The notes under the pieces were generated by a model, which ran no database searches, was not told the DNA's origin, and worked only from the letters and a program-made list of their open reading frames with translations. This document shows positions 43,889-55,462 of a stretch of 64,000 bases of DNA, piece after piece; position 1 is the first letter of the stretch, and each line of letters begins with the position of its first letter. The DNA is from Calonectria ilicicola. Taxonomy: Eukaryota > Ascomycota > Sordariomycetes > Hypocreales > Nectriaceae. The translations under genes were made by a program, and so were the position numbers. Location: contig CP085832.1 of the NCBI GenBank assembly GCA_020809705.1, forward strand, positions 186,001 to 250,000. The letters are read 5' to 3'.

Positions 43889-46244
43889 GATGGGCTGGGT
43901 TTCAGGGTAGTGAAGATGATACTAGTGAAGAGTGGTAGTTAAGTCCTTCTCAAGGAAGATGATGAGTGCTTCTTATACCATCTCTCCCCGTCGGCTACGC
44001 TTCGAACGCAGCATTCCCTTGATAGACATCGGGAGTCTTCCATAACGGCGGGCCATCCCAATCGGGATACTCAAGGCTCTGGTGTGGTTTTGGCTTTACC
44101 ATAAGGAACAGGCAGAGCCCAATCACGATGTTGAACGGCAGCTGGGTTTCCATTTGCAGCATGACATCGTGCTGGGGGCTAGACCAAAGCGGGCTGTCTC
44201 CGGCCGACGGTACCGACCCAAAGGAGCACCCCTTGTTCTTCCACCAATTGCCCAGCCGGTACTTCATAAAGGGGATGCACTAGACAAAACAAAAACGGTC
44301 CACAGCCTCGTGTTTTGGTCCCTATGGGGCTCACCTGAACGCTACGCCAGTGACCCGGCGAGTCGGCATGATCCGAGAGGAACAAAAGGGCCATTGGTGC
44401 GTGTAAATTGAACAGCGAGCCACCTTATCAATTCTCCGAGCAGCCTAAATACGCAAAGTTTAATGTGTCTTGCGGTGATGCTATTTCGCACTCGCTGACG
44501 TTACATTGAATGCAATCTACGGACCAGGTGCATGGTACCTTGGAGAAGCTCCCATTCTCTCATGAATGCACACATCTGTTGTCCAGCTTATTCATTCAGA
44601 AATTAATAATGCCGGCGTTGAACTGCACTAACCACCACACAGCCAAGGCTTTTTGATCTTCAGCGGGCCGAACGCACTGAGGCCATGGCGTGGACCCATT
44701 CCTCCGTGAACCCAGCTCGTTCAGTGCGCAGACCAACTGTAAATCAGCAGCGGAGCGTCAAGCTCCGACGCCCATCAGGCAGCCCACGGCCTATTGAAAC
44801 AGCGCCGTGTTTCCTTCACGTTTAACTTTAAATACGGCTTCAGGGATTACGTACAAAGTCAATCTAATACGGCCGACCACCCTCTTATGTAGAAGCAAAA
44901 GGCCACCCAGAGAAAGATGTCGAATCATTTACTGTGGAGGAAATTTTGTGGCGATAATGCACTCGGTTTCGCAATTAAAGAACGATAACGAAGCCTTCGA
45001 TAGTCTCGTCTCGCTTATCCCGTATCATGCTAGCGCCAGTTTACAGCTGCTGTAAAATGCCCTGTGGATATGGATGACAGATAACACAGGCCTAAACACA
45101 ACTGCCCAATAATCCATGATCGGCAAACGTCAAATGCAGCCCTAATTATAGCGCGCTGTGCCCTAGAAGAACCCTTACAAATTTAGCACATGTTTTTTTT
45201 TAGTGTACCACCAACCACACCTTTCAGTAGCCTCTTGGCATACCTTTCAACTCCCGCCCGGGGCCCTGAGTCTGGTCAACGGGCGCTGGGTGTGCAACCA
45301 AAGTCCTCATTGTGTGTCCGACGCCCAATAAAAGCAATCCAGCAAATAGTTAAGTTGGGTTTAAACAATTCATTTCAGGATGCCCACACAACCAAATGAA
45401 TTTTAAATTTTCTGAGGAATTCCAGAGGGAAGAAAAACACCAAACAAAGCAGTACAAATAAAAGAAATGGATAAGTAATTTTCGCTACAGCAAAGAAGAA
45501 AACCCTCAAATTGCTTCTTGCAGTTGTTCGCGATTCCTTCGTAATTGGAATATGCCGTCAGGGTTCGACTTTGCATTTGGGCATTCTTATTTGTTTTTGC
45601 CAATGCCTCATACCCTACACCCATCGCCTATTAACTTGCCAGCTGTATTTCTTGCTTTACGAGGCCCCGTTCAATCCGAAACCTGAGTCTGTCAACGCCC
45701 CATCCATACACAATTAAGTCACAACGGGCCGCCCGCAAGATCAGCTTGCATTGTGTTTTTAGGTATTTCAAGGCCCCGAAACAAAAACATTTCCGTTCAG
45801 TCTCATCAACTGAACTTAGAGTTGACATGGCCTTGTCGATCAGTTCCAGATCAACCCCACTGACAGCCTGTGAAGAAAGAAGTAGGGACAGGCTCGCTTC
45901 AGGTTCCCATCCAATTCACCACAGAAAATCAAATGCCGCCCTTTGTAAGAGTGCACCCTTTCAGTGCTGACGCGCCAATACCAACAACTAGACTCAAAAA
46001 GTCCAGAGGATCGCATTCCCTGTTAACCATTGACACAACCCTTGTAATTTCAGCCTCACTAGGCTCAACCAAGCTGGACGTGGATGAGTTCGTGAAGGGG
46101 CCCAAGTGGTGCCACTAGCAAGCTCATTGGCTGTGTGTGAGGCCATAGTCGCGTCCAAGACCATCGCGGAATTGAACTCAGCCTCTCTCCTCCTCCTCAT
46201 CCCACTCCATACATTTGTTATCCGCCCGCAACCTCGCTACCAAT
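43889..46244. other. Intergenic region
   Basis: About 2.4 kb between the GH12 promoter and the next hydrolase gene. The minus-strand frame 43995-44267 was considered and rejected. Nothing else is supported. Confidence 0.5.
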
Positions 46245-47522
46245 ATGGCAGACAACTCCGCCTCGGGTGAACCTGGCGCACAGCGCTACATCTCCAACCC
46301 CCGGTTCCACCGCACCTTCACGCTCCCCGCCACCGCCGAGCACGGCGACCTCACCTTCGGATATGCGGATCTCGGCCGAGCGCCCGTGGCTGCCGACGCC
46401 GGTCCAAGCCCCCCGGCCGTTCTTTTCATGCCCGGCATGTTTGCATCCCGCTATCTCGGGATCGCCATGCATGCGATCGCTGAGAAACTGGGGGTTCGGC
46501 TCCTAGTTGTTGATCGGTACGTTATTGTTTTCTGCGTTGGTCGCTAATCATTGCATTGACTGACGCGTCCTGTCTCAGGCCTGGAATGGGCAAATCAACA
46601 GATGTTCCTCTCGCACAGCGCATCCCAGCCTGGATAGAGCTGGTGCCCCGGCTGCTAGAACATCTTGGAATTCAACACGTTGCTTTAATGTCCCACAGTG
46701 CTGGGACTCTGTATTTACTGAATACTTTGCATCAGTGTCGAGGCATTTTGCACCCTAAGAGACCCTTTGTTGCCTTGCTAGGTACTACTCACTCCGCTGC
46801 TATCGCTTGAAAGTACAAAATCAGTTACTGACAACTTATACAATGTAGCACCATGGGTTCATCCCAACTTCTCTCGCGTCACGACGATGCAGTTGGCGCA
46901 GTACGTTCCAGTGCCCGCCTTTAGTGCCTGGAACCTCATCCCGCAGTTTTTCGTGACCAAGGCTAGTCCTGCATTTGCCTCCAGCGGCACTGTGTTCAAC
47001 AAGGCATCATCTTTCATCTCTGGGGTTGGCCCCAGCGAGGACAGCTCCTGGCTTGAGAAAAACCGCAGAAAAATCGAAAGTGACTATGGCACGCCTCGAG
47101 ACCTCCAGGCAGAGATTGAAGATGAAGTTGTTAAGTGTATGTTTGGGGAAAACACAGTTGGTGCCAATGGCGAGACGCTACAGCTTCTACGGAAAGGTCA
47201 AGATTGGACCTGGGCGAAATGCGATGACTATTCTACCTGCGTCAGAGAGGTGGTTGAAAAGGAAAGGACTTTGAGCCATGACTCTAATTCAAAACAAAAA
47301 CTCAAGGTTATCGCATTTTTCGCATATGAAGATAAGTTGGTTGGAAAGAAGGGGCAGAATTACATGGAGGAGTGCTGGAGGGGGAAGAATGCTGGAGAAT
47401 TTGAGGACGTGGTGGATTTTGAGTCAATCACTGTTCCCGAAACTGACCATGATAATGTAATGCGGTCGGTGGAAACTTTGGAGAGCATTTTTATTAATGC
47501 TGGCGGCATCAAGACTACTTAG
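46245..47522 (+). CDS. Alpha/beta hydrolase, intracellular
   Basis: Three exons (46245-46516, 46579-46781, 46849-47522) encode 382 residues; phases close and the introns of 62 and 67 nt end in CAG and TAG. The ATG at 46245 is the first in frame; upstream the frame is open only through non-ATG codons. There is no signal peptide. Motifs: LFMPGMFASRYL (oxyanion loop), VVDRPGMGKS across intron 1, the nucleophile elbow MSHSAGT, LAPWVHP across intron 2, and near the end VIAFFAYEDKLVG and VPETDHDN with the likely acid and His. The fold is clear; substrate unknown. It converges with the next gene, only about 60 bp between the ends. Confidence 0.87.
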
Positions 47523-47583
47523 ACTGCTGGGCTGGAGAAACGCATGTGTCGCGCCGTTTGTTCTGACTCAGTTTCGAGAAGAG

Positions 47584-49056
47584 CTATGCCACTTGGTACG
47601 GTGATGTAACAATCTCGAGGAAGTAATTGAGGTTTTGGTTGTTATAATGGTCTGGAGGTTGGGGCGTGTTGATGCCAATCGTCTCAAGAGTGCATCTGTC
47701 CACATTGTCTTTGCGACGAGATGCCGAGGCACGCTCATTTGAGAACCTCTCATCTATCCAAGACATCCAAAATTGCCTGGTCGCGTACACCAAAGGAACA
47801 TGGCCAACCTCTTTGGCTTGTACGTAGTGAAGACCGTTTTGGGCAAAATGCTGTCAAGTAAGATTCACGTATTTCGAGGTGAGCTGGGGAAGGACATTCG
47901 TGTCGGCGGTACCTTGCAACACAAGCATTGGGCCCGTAAAATTCTTGCCACCAGCGACAATTAATTCTGAAATCTCCTGAGCGATGGAAGAATTTAAAAA
48001 CTCGTCTTTTGTTAAAAAAAGGCTGGGGGTCTCTTGTAGAATGTCTGTCAATATCTGGGAAAATCCGGAGTTGCAGCTTGAGACGTTCTGGATAAGCTCG
48101 AAAAATCTGATGCCTTCAGCCGTGAGCATGCTGGACAAAGGAACTATAGGGTACACAGATTGAATCGCACCAGCGACTTGGAGTAGGCCGATTGAGGAAT
48201 TGGAAAGCCGGGCCAGCTCCACGGCGTTGGTACTGGGAGACGCCGCAATAGCCCCGAGGTAGCCCGGAACATTCGCCGTGGCCTGATGCTGGGCCGCAGC
48301 CCAAGCGGCACCACCGCCTTGAGAGTGGCCAAACACAACAAAGCGCTCGGTGACTTTGTAGGGGAATGCTGCATGAGCTGCCTGGGCTGCATACAGAAGG
48401 TCATAACCAGTCGATGGAGAGAAAATCAGTTGGTGGGTGATGTGACGACCGCGAGAGTCTTTTGAGACGCCCAGGCCAGCATAGTCGGACGCAACCACCG
48501 CGTACCCCGCTAAAGCCAGCTCATATGGGGCGCCGTACTGATACCACAGGTTTCGGACATGGGACGGCGCACACTCGGCGAAGGTACCGGAAGCTCCATG
48601 GCCCCACGACACCAGGGGCGCGAGTTTGGCCGCGTCACGATTCAAATATGGCCATAGTATGTACGCCAAAACGGGCACCAACGTGCCGTTGAGGGTTTTT
48701 GATTGATAGATGATTCGCGACAAGGCCACTGCTGGCGGCAAGGTATAGTTGAGCGGGTCGGTAAAAGCCTCCACTCTGAGCACTGAGCCTACAGGGGCAT
48801 CACTAGCGTTCGCAGGCAGGTTATTGTAAAAGGGATCCTGCAAGACAGAGCCGGTTGCCCAGTTGGTCTGCTCAAATCTAGTCGCAACGACGAAATTGTT
48901 GGCCGCAGTGTTTGACAAATTCAAGGAATCAATTTGCAGCTGGGTAAGTTCAAAATTGGAGTTGAAAGTGTCAGTTTGGGACTGGAGACGCTGGAGGCCA
49001 CTGTCTTGGGCGTTGGCTACCGCAAGTAGTATAAAAACAGACAACGGGATTCTCAT
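47584..49056 (-). pseudogene. Secreted lipase-like alpha/beta hydrolase interrupted by an in-frame TGA
   Basis: A 400-codon frame starts with a signal peptide (MRIPLSVFILLAVANAQ) and ends at TGA 47856-47854. It carries DPFYNNLP, WGHGASGTFAECAPS, ASDYAGLGV, the nucleophile elbow VVFGHSQGGGAAW, and LVLQGTADTNVLP with the catalytic Asp. In the same frame, directly after the TGA, 89 more codons run to 47584. They contain AKEVGHVPLVYATRQFWMSW, the expected catalytic-His region of this lipase-like family. Thus the stop separates Ser and Asp from His. An 18-nt GT..AG stretch (47871-47854 region) could remove the stop in frame, but it is far shorter than any other intron here. The gene is probably newly broken; readthrough or a sequencing error remain possible. 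Confidence 0.72.
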
Positions 49057-50319
49057 GTCGAATTATGTGGCGCGATAGATGCGAAGCTACAGTGTTTTCT
49101 TATTGAAAGCGATAAACACCTCGTGCATCCCGTACCCTATGAATTAAAGTTGGTGTCAGCACATCGTCATCTGCTGACATGTCTGACATGCTGGAGCCTG
49201 GAGGGTTATAGCGCTTATTCCAGTGTCCCCCAATTGGAAGTAAAGTATGTGAGGGCAGGAAAGTCGACACGATGCTTTGGCAGTTCGAGTATAGGCGCAA
49301 GCGACAGAATATCTCCGGCGCCTGAATTGGCTGCCCTGTAAATTTATGACTGCCGTGTCGCCAAGGTCAAGGACTCTGGACTCGAAGCCCGCACCACTGA
49401 AAATGAGGCCACCTCCAGCTGTCGCCTGTCGCAGCTAGCGAAACCCCCCCATAGTCGACTGGGCCAATTATCACTTATGACAAGAAAGCATTTTTATTGC
49501 ATCTGCCACCTGCGGCATTTCTGGTCATTTCTTCCACCACATCAACTAGTGATTGCGTCACGTTATTTACTCGTCAAGCACCATCGTCACGGGTCCTATT
49601 CAACCCATCTTAGGTCTAGATAGTCTTTTTTTTTACCAGCCGCCAGGTTAGACACCAGCGCTAGGCGGGTGCACTGTGTGTTGAAGGCTTAGCATCCACA
49701 TGAGAGTGACGGAATCAAAGGACCGACCCGCCCCAACAGTGTCTGTGACTGATGCGGCAACACAAGACACTGCCAAGGAAATGCCCCCTGATTCGGTCGA
49801 ATTGCACTCCGTAGAGCTATCAAAACCCCGTAATATATTTTTTTGCCCTCTTTTATTCAACTCACCGCACGGGCGCAGTTGCGGGCAAGCAAAAAGCCAT
49901 CCCCACTGTTGCTATAGTCACAAACATTGTATGAGAGGCTCGGTCCTTTTCGCTGTCCCGTCTATCACAACGGTAGAAACATCAATCCACCGCAGGTTGC
50001 AGTTCAAGTCCACACTAGTGACATCGCGTCAGCCAACTGCATTGGCTGGCGTCCAAGTGGCCCATTTTATCCAAGACATTCCACTGGGTCACAACATACC
50101 GAGGTTATGGTTGGCCAACATTTGATCACCTTAGCCTTCCGTTGGGGCTGTTGACCCCGCGTTCAGCTGCAAGCACCACCATGTTAAATAGCACGTCAGC
50201 TTCGCACCTTGCTACAATTCTCTCAACACAATTCCACACTAGTTCTCTCATCAACACCTTCCTACTCACCCCTAAACCAACCTTTATACATTTCCAAACT
50301 CAATCAATATATTTTCATC
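49057..50319. other. Intergenic region upstream of the acyl-CoA-binding protein gene
   Basis: About 1.3 kb containing promoters of the two diverging genes. A stretch at 49351-49395 resembles the 5' half of a tRNA-Ser(CGA) but lacks the T-arm and was rejected. The last 150 bp is a C/T-rich leader typical of a highly expressed fungal gene. Confidence 0.5.
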
Positions 50320-50753
50320 ATGTCGGCTCCTGAGAGTGAGGCTTTCAAGAAGGCGCAAATCGACGTCAAGAAACTGAACAAGAAGCCCACCAACGACGAG
50401 CTCCTTCGAGTTTATGGTATGCATTTTGCTTGCGTCTCATTTTTAGTACATCGCTAATTAATATTCAACTTTTGAACAGCCTTGTTCAAGATTGGCAAGG
50501 GTTTTGAGTTCAAGAAGAGTGACGAGCCCGGCCGTTTCAGCTTCGAGGTATTTTCACCAAATCCCTTCATTACCCAAGTGGCCCGGCTAAAATAACAACC
50601 AAAATATAGGCTAGAGCTAAGTGGAAGGCATGGGAGGCAGCTTATGAAGAGGAGGGCATTACCTCCCCCGAGGTGGCCCAGGAGAAGTATGTTGCGTTTG
50701 TCGAGGAGCTGAAGCCCAAGTATGACTACGACGAGAACAAGGAGGTCGCCTAG
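50320..50753 (+). CDS. Acyl-CoA-binding protein
   Basis: Three exons (50320-50416, 50480-50547, 50610-50753) encode 102 residues. The four-helix ACBP pattern is complete: AFKKAQIDVKKLNKKPTNDELL, VYALFK with the ligand-binding Tyr and Lys, ARAKWKAWEA, and EKYVAFVEELKPKYD. The protein binds long-chain acyl-CoA esters in the cytosol and buffers or carries them. One part is unusual: the loop that normally reads YKQATVGD is here FKIGKGFEFKKSD, so this may be a divergent paralogue. No signal peptide or membrane anchor. The C/T-rich leader directly upstream suggests strong expression. Confidence 0.92.
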
Positions 50754-51007
50754 AAAATAGTGAGCTTGTGAATTAATGGATTCCAGATTGTGATACGGAC
50801 ACAAGCATACACATTGGTTTAGTATAGAAAGGCAGAAACAATTTGGTATGTCCAACCAAATGTTTTCTGAGGTCATTTTATATTCACTAGAAACTAGAGA
50901 GGTACTATAATTGATTATATATCTCTCACAATGATACGCAACTAGACATATACCATGTGTAAATCAACTAGTAATGGAGCAGGGGTGGATGAACTACCTC
51001 CAACCCC

Positions 51008-52243
51008 TCATTCATGCTCACTATATGCCGGTGGAGGGCTCCCGGGAGGGCTTCCGTAGCCACATATACTAATAATATCCTTTTCATATTTCGGTGGGAT
51101 ATGAATTCCTTCCGAAAGCATCCCTATTGCCTCAGCAGTTCCCTTTTCCTTTTCTACGAACGCGCCCCAACCATTAATCGGTAGCTCGGGAGAGACAAAC
51201 AGAGCTATAGGCATCGAGGTTTCATGCTGTCACTGCTATGAGCCATGTAAAATCGATGAACAGATATTAGCTTCGAAACATACCTCTGACTCGACTCCAC
51301 TGATATCCAGTAAGGTAGCGGCAAAATGCATGGTGTGACTGATAGCAATCCCACACACGCTAAAATCCGGTGAACACATCCTAACGCTCTTTGGCAACGG
51401 CAGGCATTGTGTCCAGGAGTGCACCTGTTGCTCCTGGTCTTCTAAGTTCAGTTGCCATTCAGAGACAACCCGCTGTCCCTCAAAAGCAATGAGGTTAGGG
51501 TTTGATGCATTATGTGCCTGATGCGTTTCGGATAAATAGAATTTGGCTTTGGCAATTTTCACTCCTGGTGCAAGTTGCGCAAGCTGGGCCTCAACAGGAA
51601 CAAACCCTCCAAGTATTATGGCTCGATGGCCTAGTGAAACAACATATTCGATTTGATCAGACCATTTCCCTTGTGATGTGATGGGATCCATCAGATCATA
51701 TGCCGATGCTGGAGGAAAGCGGAGGATGCGGATGGGAGCGAAAGTTCGACAGGTGCGAGATGATTCCTGTTCCAGAGTTGACGCTTCTAGCGTGTACATG
51801 ATATTGCAGAGACTGCAGCCTCTCGCAGATACTTCCTGGTTGCCATGAATGAAAATCTCGAACGGCCATTCATAGGTGCAGCCATCTGCAGGCGGTTGAA
51901 GAAATTTCTTCTCCAACAAGAAGGGCTCCCAATAGTACGAGAAGACATCTCGATGTTCCCACTTTATTGGTTGATCCAAATCCGGTTTATGGTCTCTGGC
52001 ATATGACGTCAGCGAAATCGAACCACCAAAAGTCTTGCTGTTTGGACAGCATTACCCCAACGAGATGCGACCGATCATTCTAAGGTGCACGCTTCTAATG
52101 GATTCGCCCTTGGCCAGAGACAGCGTCACATTTCCGCGAAGATACTGCCCGCGAGCCTCGTCCCCTTGCCCGCTAAGAAAGATGTAATCACATTCTGGTC
52201 TCGAAAACGAGTCAGCCGGCGGCACATTCAGTAAGACGCAAGC
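51008..52243 (-). CDS. Arrestin-like protein (ART/alpha-arrestin family), 5' end unresolved
   Basis: Three minus-strand exons are clear: 52243-52056, 51995-51284 and 51226-51008. Joined in phase they give about 372 residues starting ACVLLNVPPADSF. Arrestin_N features are present: GDEARGQYLRGNVTLSLAKG, IRSVHLRMIGRISLG, TYEWPFEIFIHG and ARGCSLCNIMYTLEA. The C-terminus ends in PPGSPPPAYSEHE, where PPAY fits the PPxY motif that binds Rsp5/Nedd4 ubiquitin ligases. Such proteins target plasma-membrane transporters for ubiquitination and endocytosis. The first coding exon could not be fixed. Upstream text to about 52595 includes an in-frame-looking ATG but no normal intron joins it. Confidence 0.78.
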
Positions 52244-52595
52244 CTAAAAATTCATGCTACCTTATTGTTAGACGGGACCGAGATGTCCCTGTCAGCCGTG
52301 CCAGAAAGGAGCGCATATGAAGGGATGATCGGAAGCCTCGATCCGGAAGCAACGGAAACGGCACTGGGTACCGTCTATCTCGATGAAAAGAAAATCGTTG
52401 CAAGGAAGGGATAAAGACGTGATGCAAATAATATCTTTCCAAAAAAAAAAAAATCTTGCGGCAGAAGCGAAATGCTGCGATCAAGATCGGCAATTGAGGA
52501 AATTGCAAAATAATGAAATTGGAAGAGTTCTTCGAGGAAAGTGGTGATGCCAGGTTTGATGTATCATACCGTTTTGGCCGAATGTTCCGAGCCAT
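52244..52595 (-). other. Probable 5' exon/leader of the arrestin-like gene
   Basis: The minus strand carries an open frame from 52595 to 52257 that contains MRSFLARLTGTSRSR near 52315, a plausible arrestin-type N-terminus. Its frame does not fit the next exon unless an odd splice is used. A T13 run lies in the middle (plus-strand A run at 52441-52453), which suggests a leader. Left unresolved. Confidence 0.3.
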
Positions 52596-54856
52596 TCATC
52601 TTTGCAATGCACTGCCCATTGCAACTTTATTTATAACGGGGAAATGCTCTGGCACGGTAAGTACATAAGCCAAAGCCTGGTCTCCCTCACACCCTCCTCG
52701 GACAAATGACTGGCCTGCTGATTTCAACCATGCACCGAGGTGCCCCTCAGCTTACATACTTGCTACCACGTACTCTCTCGCCGATCATGGTGCTACTGTG
52801 GAGTCGCATCGGAGTGGGAATTCGTTAATTGAGAATTGATCAAAATGCGAGATTTACGGCCCGTGAGGCGGGCATTATCAGGAGAGTAGAGACCCAGATA
52901 AAGATAGCGAAAAAATATTTTCGCTTGCATTACGAATATCTAGAATTCATTTTAAACCCATTCTGGAATTACTACCCGATGAGGGTTGCACTTTGTATAT
53001 TGTGAAGTTGCTAGCGTTCTGTAATAAAGTGCGAGCGGTGAAGAGTGCAACACCCATAGACTACCCCAACAGCAGCCTCTCGTTCTCTCAAATCAATACT
53101 TCTTCTTCTTCTAGCTTTTTCTTTGGAAAAGATTTTATGTTGAAGATGAAATTTTAGTTGATTTGTTTGAAAATAGCAGCAGCTGTCGAATTAGCCCAAA
53201 TGATCTACATGACTGTTAAAAAGTACACACACTTTTTGCCGACAGCATCAATCACGAGCATCACCATCTATTTCGCGCTTCCCTCAAATATCAATCCAAT
53301 AGAATAATTTCAGAAGCGCTCTAGCAATAAATATTCTCGGCCATTTCGCCACTATTACTCGTACCACAAAAAACATACGCGTTATGCCTCACCCCACTCA
53401 TTCGGGCCGTTGTCGAATATCCCAATCGTGTGCGCAGGACGCTATGGGGTCCTTGACTAATTTGAAACCAACAAAAATTTGCAGGCTTATCTATCAAGGC
53501 AGGGTTTGCCGAAATAAAAAAGAAAAAGAAAAAAAAGAAGGCAAGAAGAAAAAAATGGGAGCAGGTCCCGTCGGGTTGTTATAGCGTGGAGTGTGACCGT
53601 TGTGGGTGCAAAAGAGCCTCATTTTATAAAGCTATCTGCATTTATTGCCCATAATTTTCTCACCTTGTACTAATCTATTTTTCTATTTTTCTTCTTTCCC
53701 AGGGACCAGGCCGGGAAATGTCAGCTCCTATACTCAACGTACTAAACCGCGTAAATAAATTCCACCTTCTCATAAATCTGTGACTGACATACCACTTCGT
53801 TCGTAAAAGGAAAGTATGCATTGTTTTCGTTTATTTGGTTTTGTTCCTTTCAAGAAGAAAAATGAATCCACCCAGTGTACATTGTCCGTCTCCGACTTTG
53901 TTAAATGCAGGGAAACGGCAAATATCCAAATGAGACATTCCCGAAACCAGCGCGCGGTGCATATTCAATGGCCCAGGGCGTCCATTTTTACTAACGGTGC
54001 TATTAAATGTGACTGAGACGGCACATTCCACCCGAAGCTGCTTTTTTCCAATTTGAAGACTCGCATGTGCGATCTCGTCCAAACGTCCGTTTTCATTCTT
54101 TATACAAGAGCATCACCTTTCTATGTTTCTCTAGAACAGTATTCATCATGCCGATTAATTCTGGGCTCAGTGCTCTCGGAATCTAAGGTTTCGCAGCTAT
54201 ACAAGGGTCCAATCCAAGTCCCCTACTTCCAAACTGTCCCGGTGGCGGCCACCCGCGTGGGATTGTACCTCTGATGACGACGCCCTGCGCATGATTGGAG
54301 GACTGAAGGCTTTAATTGCGGTAGCCAGTTGAAGGTTTGCCGTTTTATGGCCAATATGAGATCTTCGTAGCCTTTGTCAGCCTTTGCCATCCCGGGTCTC
54401 GGCCGGCTGCCTCGGCATATTCTGGAATGCAACCACTAACCTTGGTTCAGTCCATATAAACCTTGCCTCGTCAGGGTCCATCACGGTTGCAGCTTTAAGA
54501 TTTCCTTCATACCGGGCCGGCATCGGGACCTCAGCCGCCAGCGTCCAGAGCGTTCCTTCAAGTGAATCAATATGGACTAGTCAACCAAGGAGCAACCGGA
54601 TCAAAGCATCTCAATTCGATCTTTACCAACATCCATGAATATTGTTTTTGGATTCTGGACCTATTTTCAATGCGTCATTATGGCGCTTTGGAATGCAATT
54701 CGGGCAGGTGAAAAGTGGTTGTAGAGGGAGCGCTGTGGCCAGCTTCACTAACATCCTGGCCCGAAATGTATAAAGGTAGGCCAAATCTCGACAGGGAAGT
54801 GAATATTCGGATTCATTCCATCAGTAATCTGCTCTACTTGGCCTCAATGTTCCAAA
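52596..54856. other. Intergenic region
   Basis: About 2.3 kb without a supported gene. Lys-rich frames near 53510-53560 come from an A/G run. Frames at 53816-54016 and 54384-54638 have no recognisable features. Confidence 0.5.
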
Positions 54857-55462
54857 ATGAAGTTCCTCAATCTTCTTCTTCTTTCAGCCGCCACGGTAAT
54901 GGCGGCCAACCCGAAAGCAACAGCTGCAGTAGCAGCAAAGAATTGCGTCAAGAACAAAGGCGTATGCAACCCCACGGTTAATCCTCCTGTCAATTGTTGT
55001 GAGGGCTTTGCGTGCGTCACACCTGAGAACGCCGGGCTAGGAGCCTCGGGAACGGTAAGGACCATTATAATTTCCTCGCTCTTGATATCACTTACTAATA
55101 TTTCCCCATAGTGCCAGGTGATGCAACCAAGCAAGACTGCCGGCCCTAAGGCGAGCAAGGGGACGAAGCCGGACAAGGGCAGTTCAGCCAAGCCGACAAA
55201 GCCTGCAAAGAGCGATTCACCTAAGCCAACAAAACCTGCAAAGAGTGAGCCACCCAAGCCCGCCAAGCCTTCGAAGGGCAAGCCGGCAAAGAGTGAACCC
55301 ACCAAACCCGTGAAGCCAACTAAAGGGGACCCCACAAAGCCAGTCAAGCCGACAAAGGCCCAACCGACCAAGCCGGTCAAGCCGACTAAGCCAGCCAAGA
55401 CAGAAAAGGGAGGCAAGGCTACTGGAGGCTCCAAGAAAAAGGCCAAGGCCACTAGTGCTTGA
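54857..55462 (+). CDS. Small secreted protein: cystine-knot-like head and Lys/Pro repeat tail
   Basis: Two exons (54857-55054, 55112-55462) encode 182 residues. Residues 1-16 form a signal peptide. A short Ala-rich spacer leads to six Cys at positions 30, 37, 47, 48, 53 and 67; the last is supplied only after splicing. Their order C-C-CC-C-C with spacings 6, 9, 0, 4 and 13 is that of inhibitor-cystine-knot (knottin) folds. The remaining ~110 residues are Lys, Pro, Thr, Ser and Ala in degenerate repeats of about 11 residues (KPTKPAKSDSP type), strongly basic, ending in GGSKKKAKATSA. I do not recognise a named family. Cell-wall anchoring, antimicrobial or effector-like roles are possible but unsupported. 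Confidence 0.82.
55136..55415 (+). repeat. Coding tandem repeat, unit about 33 bp (11 residues, K-P-x-K-P-x-K-x-x-x-x)
   Basis: Within the second exon the text repeats imperfectly with clear units KPTKPAKSDSP, KPTKPAKSEPP, KPVKPTKGDPT and KPVKPTKAQPT. One longer unit sits in the middle. Such repeats commonly vary in number between strains. Confidence 0.75.

Noticed and set aside
43995..44267. 90-codon minus-strand frame upstream of the GH12 gene
   Set aside because: It lies inside the GH12 promoter, begins without a supported leader and shows no domain or signal peptide.
49351..49430. Similarity to the 5' half of tRNA-Ser(CGA) (TGGACTCGAA)
   Set aside because: No TTCGA-type T-arm or pairing acceptor end follows; at most a degraded fragment.
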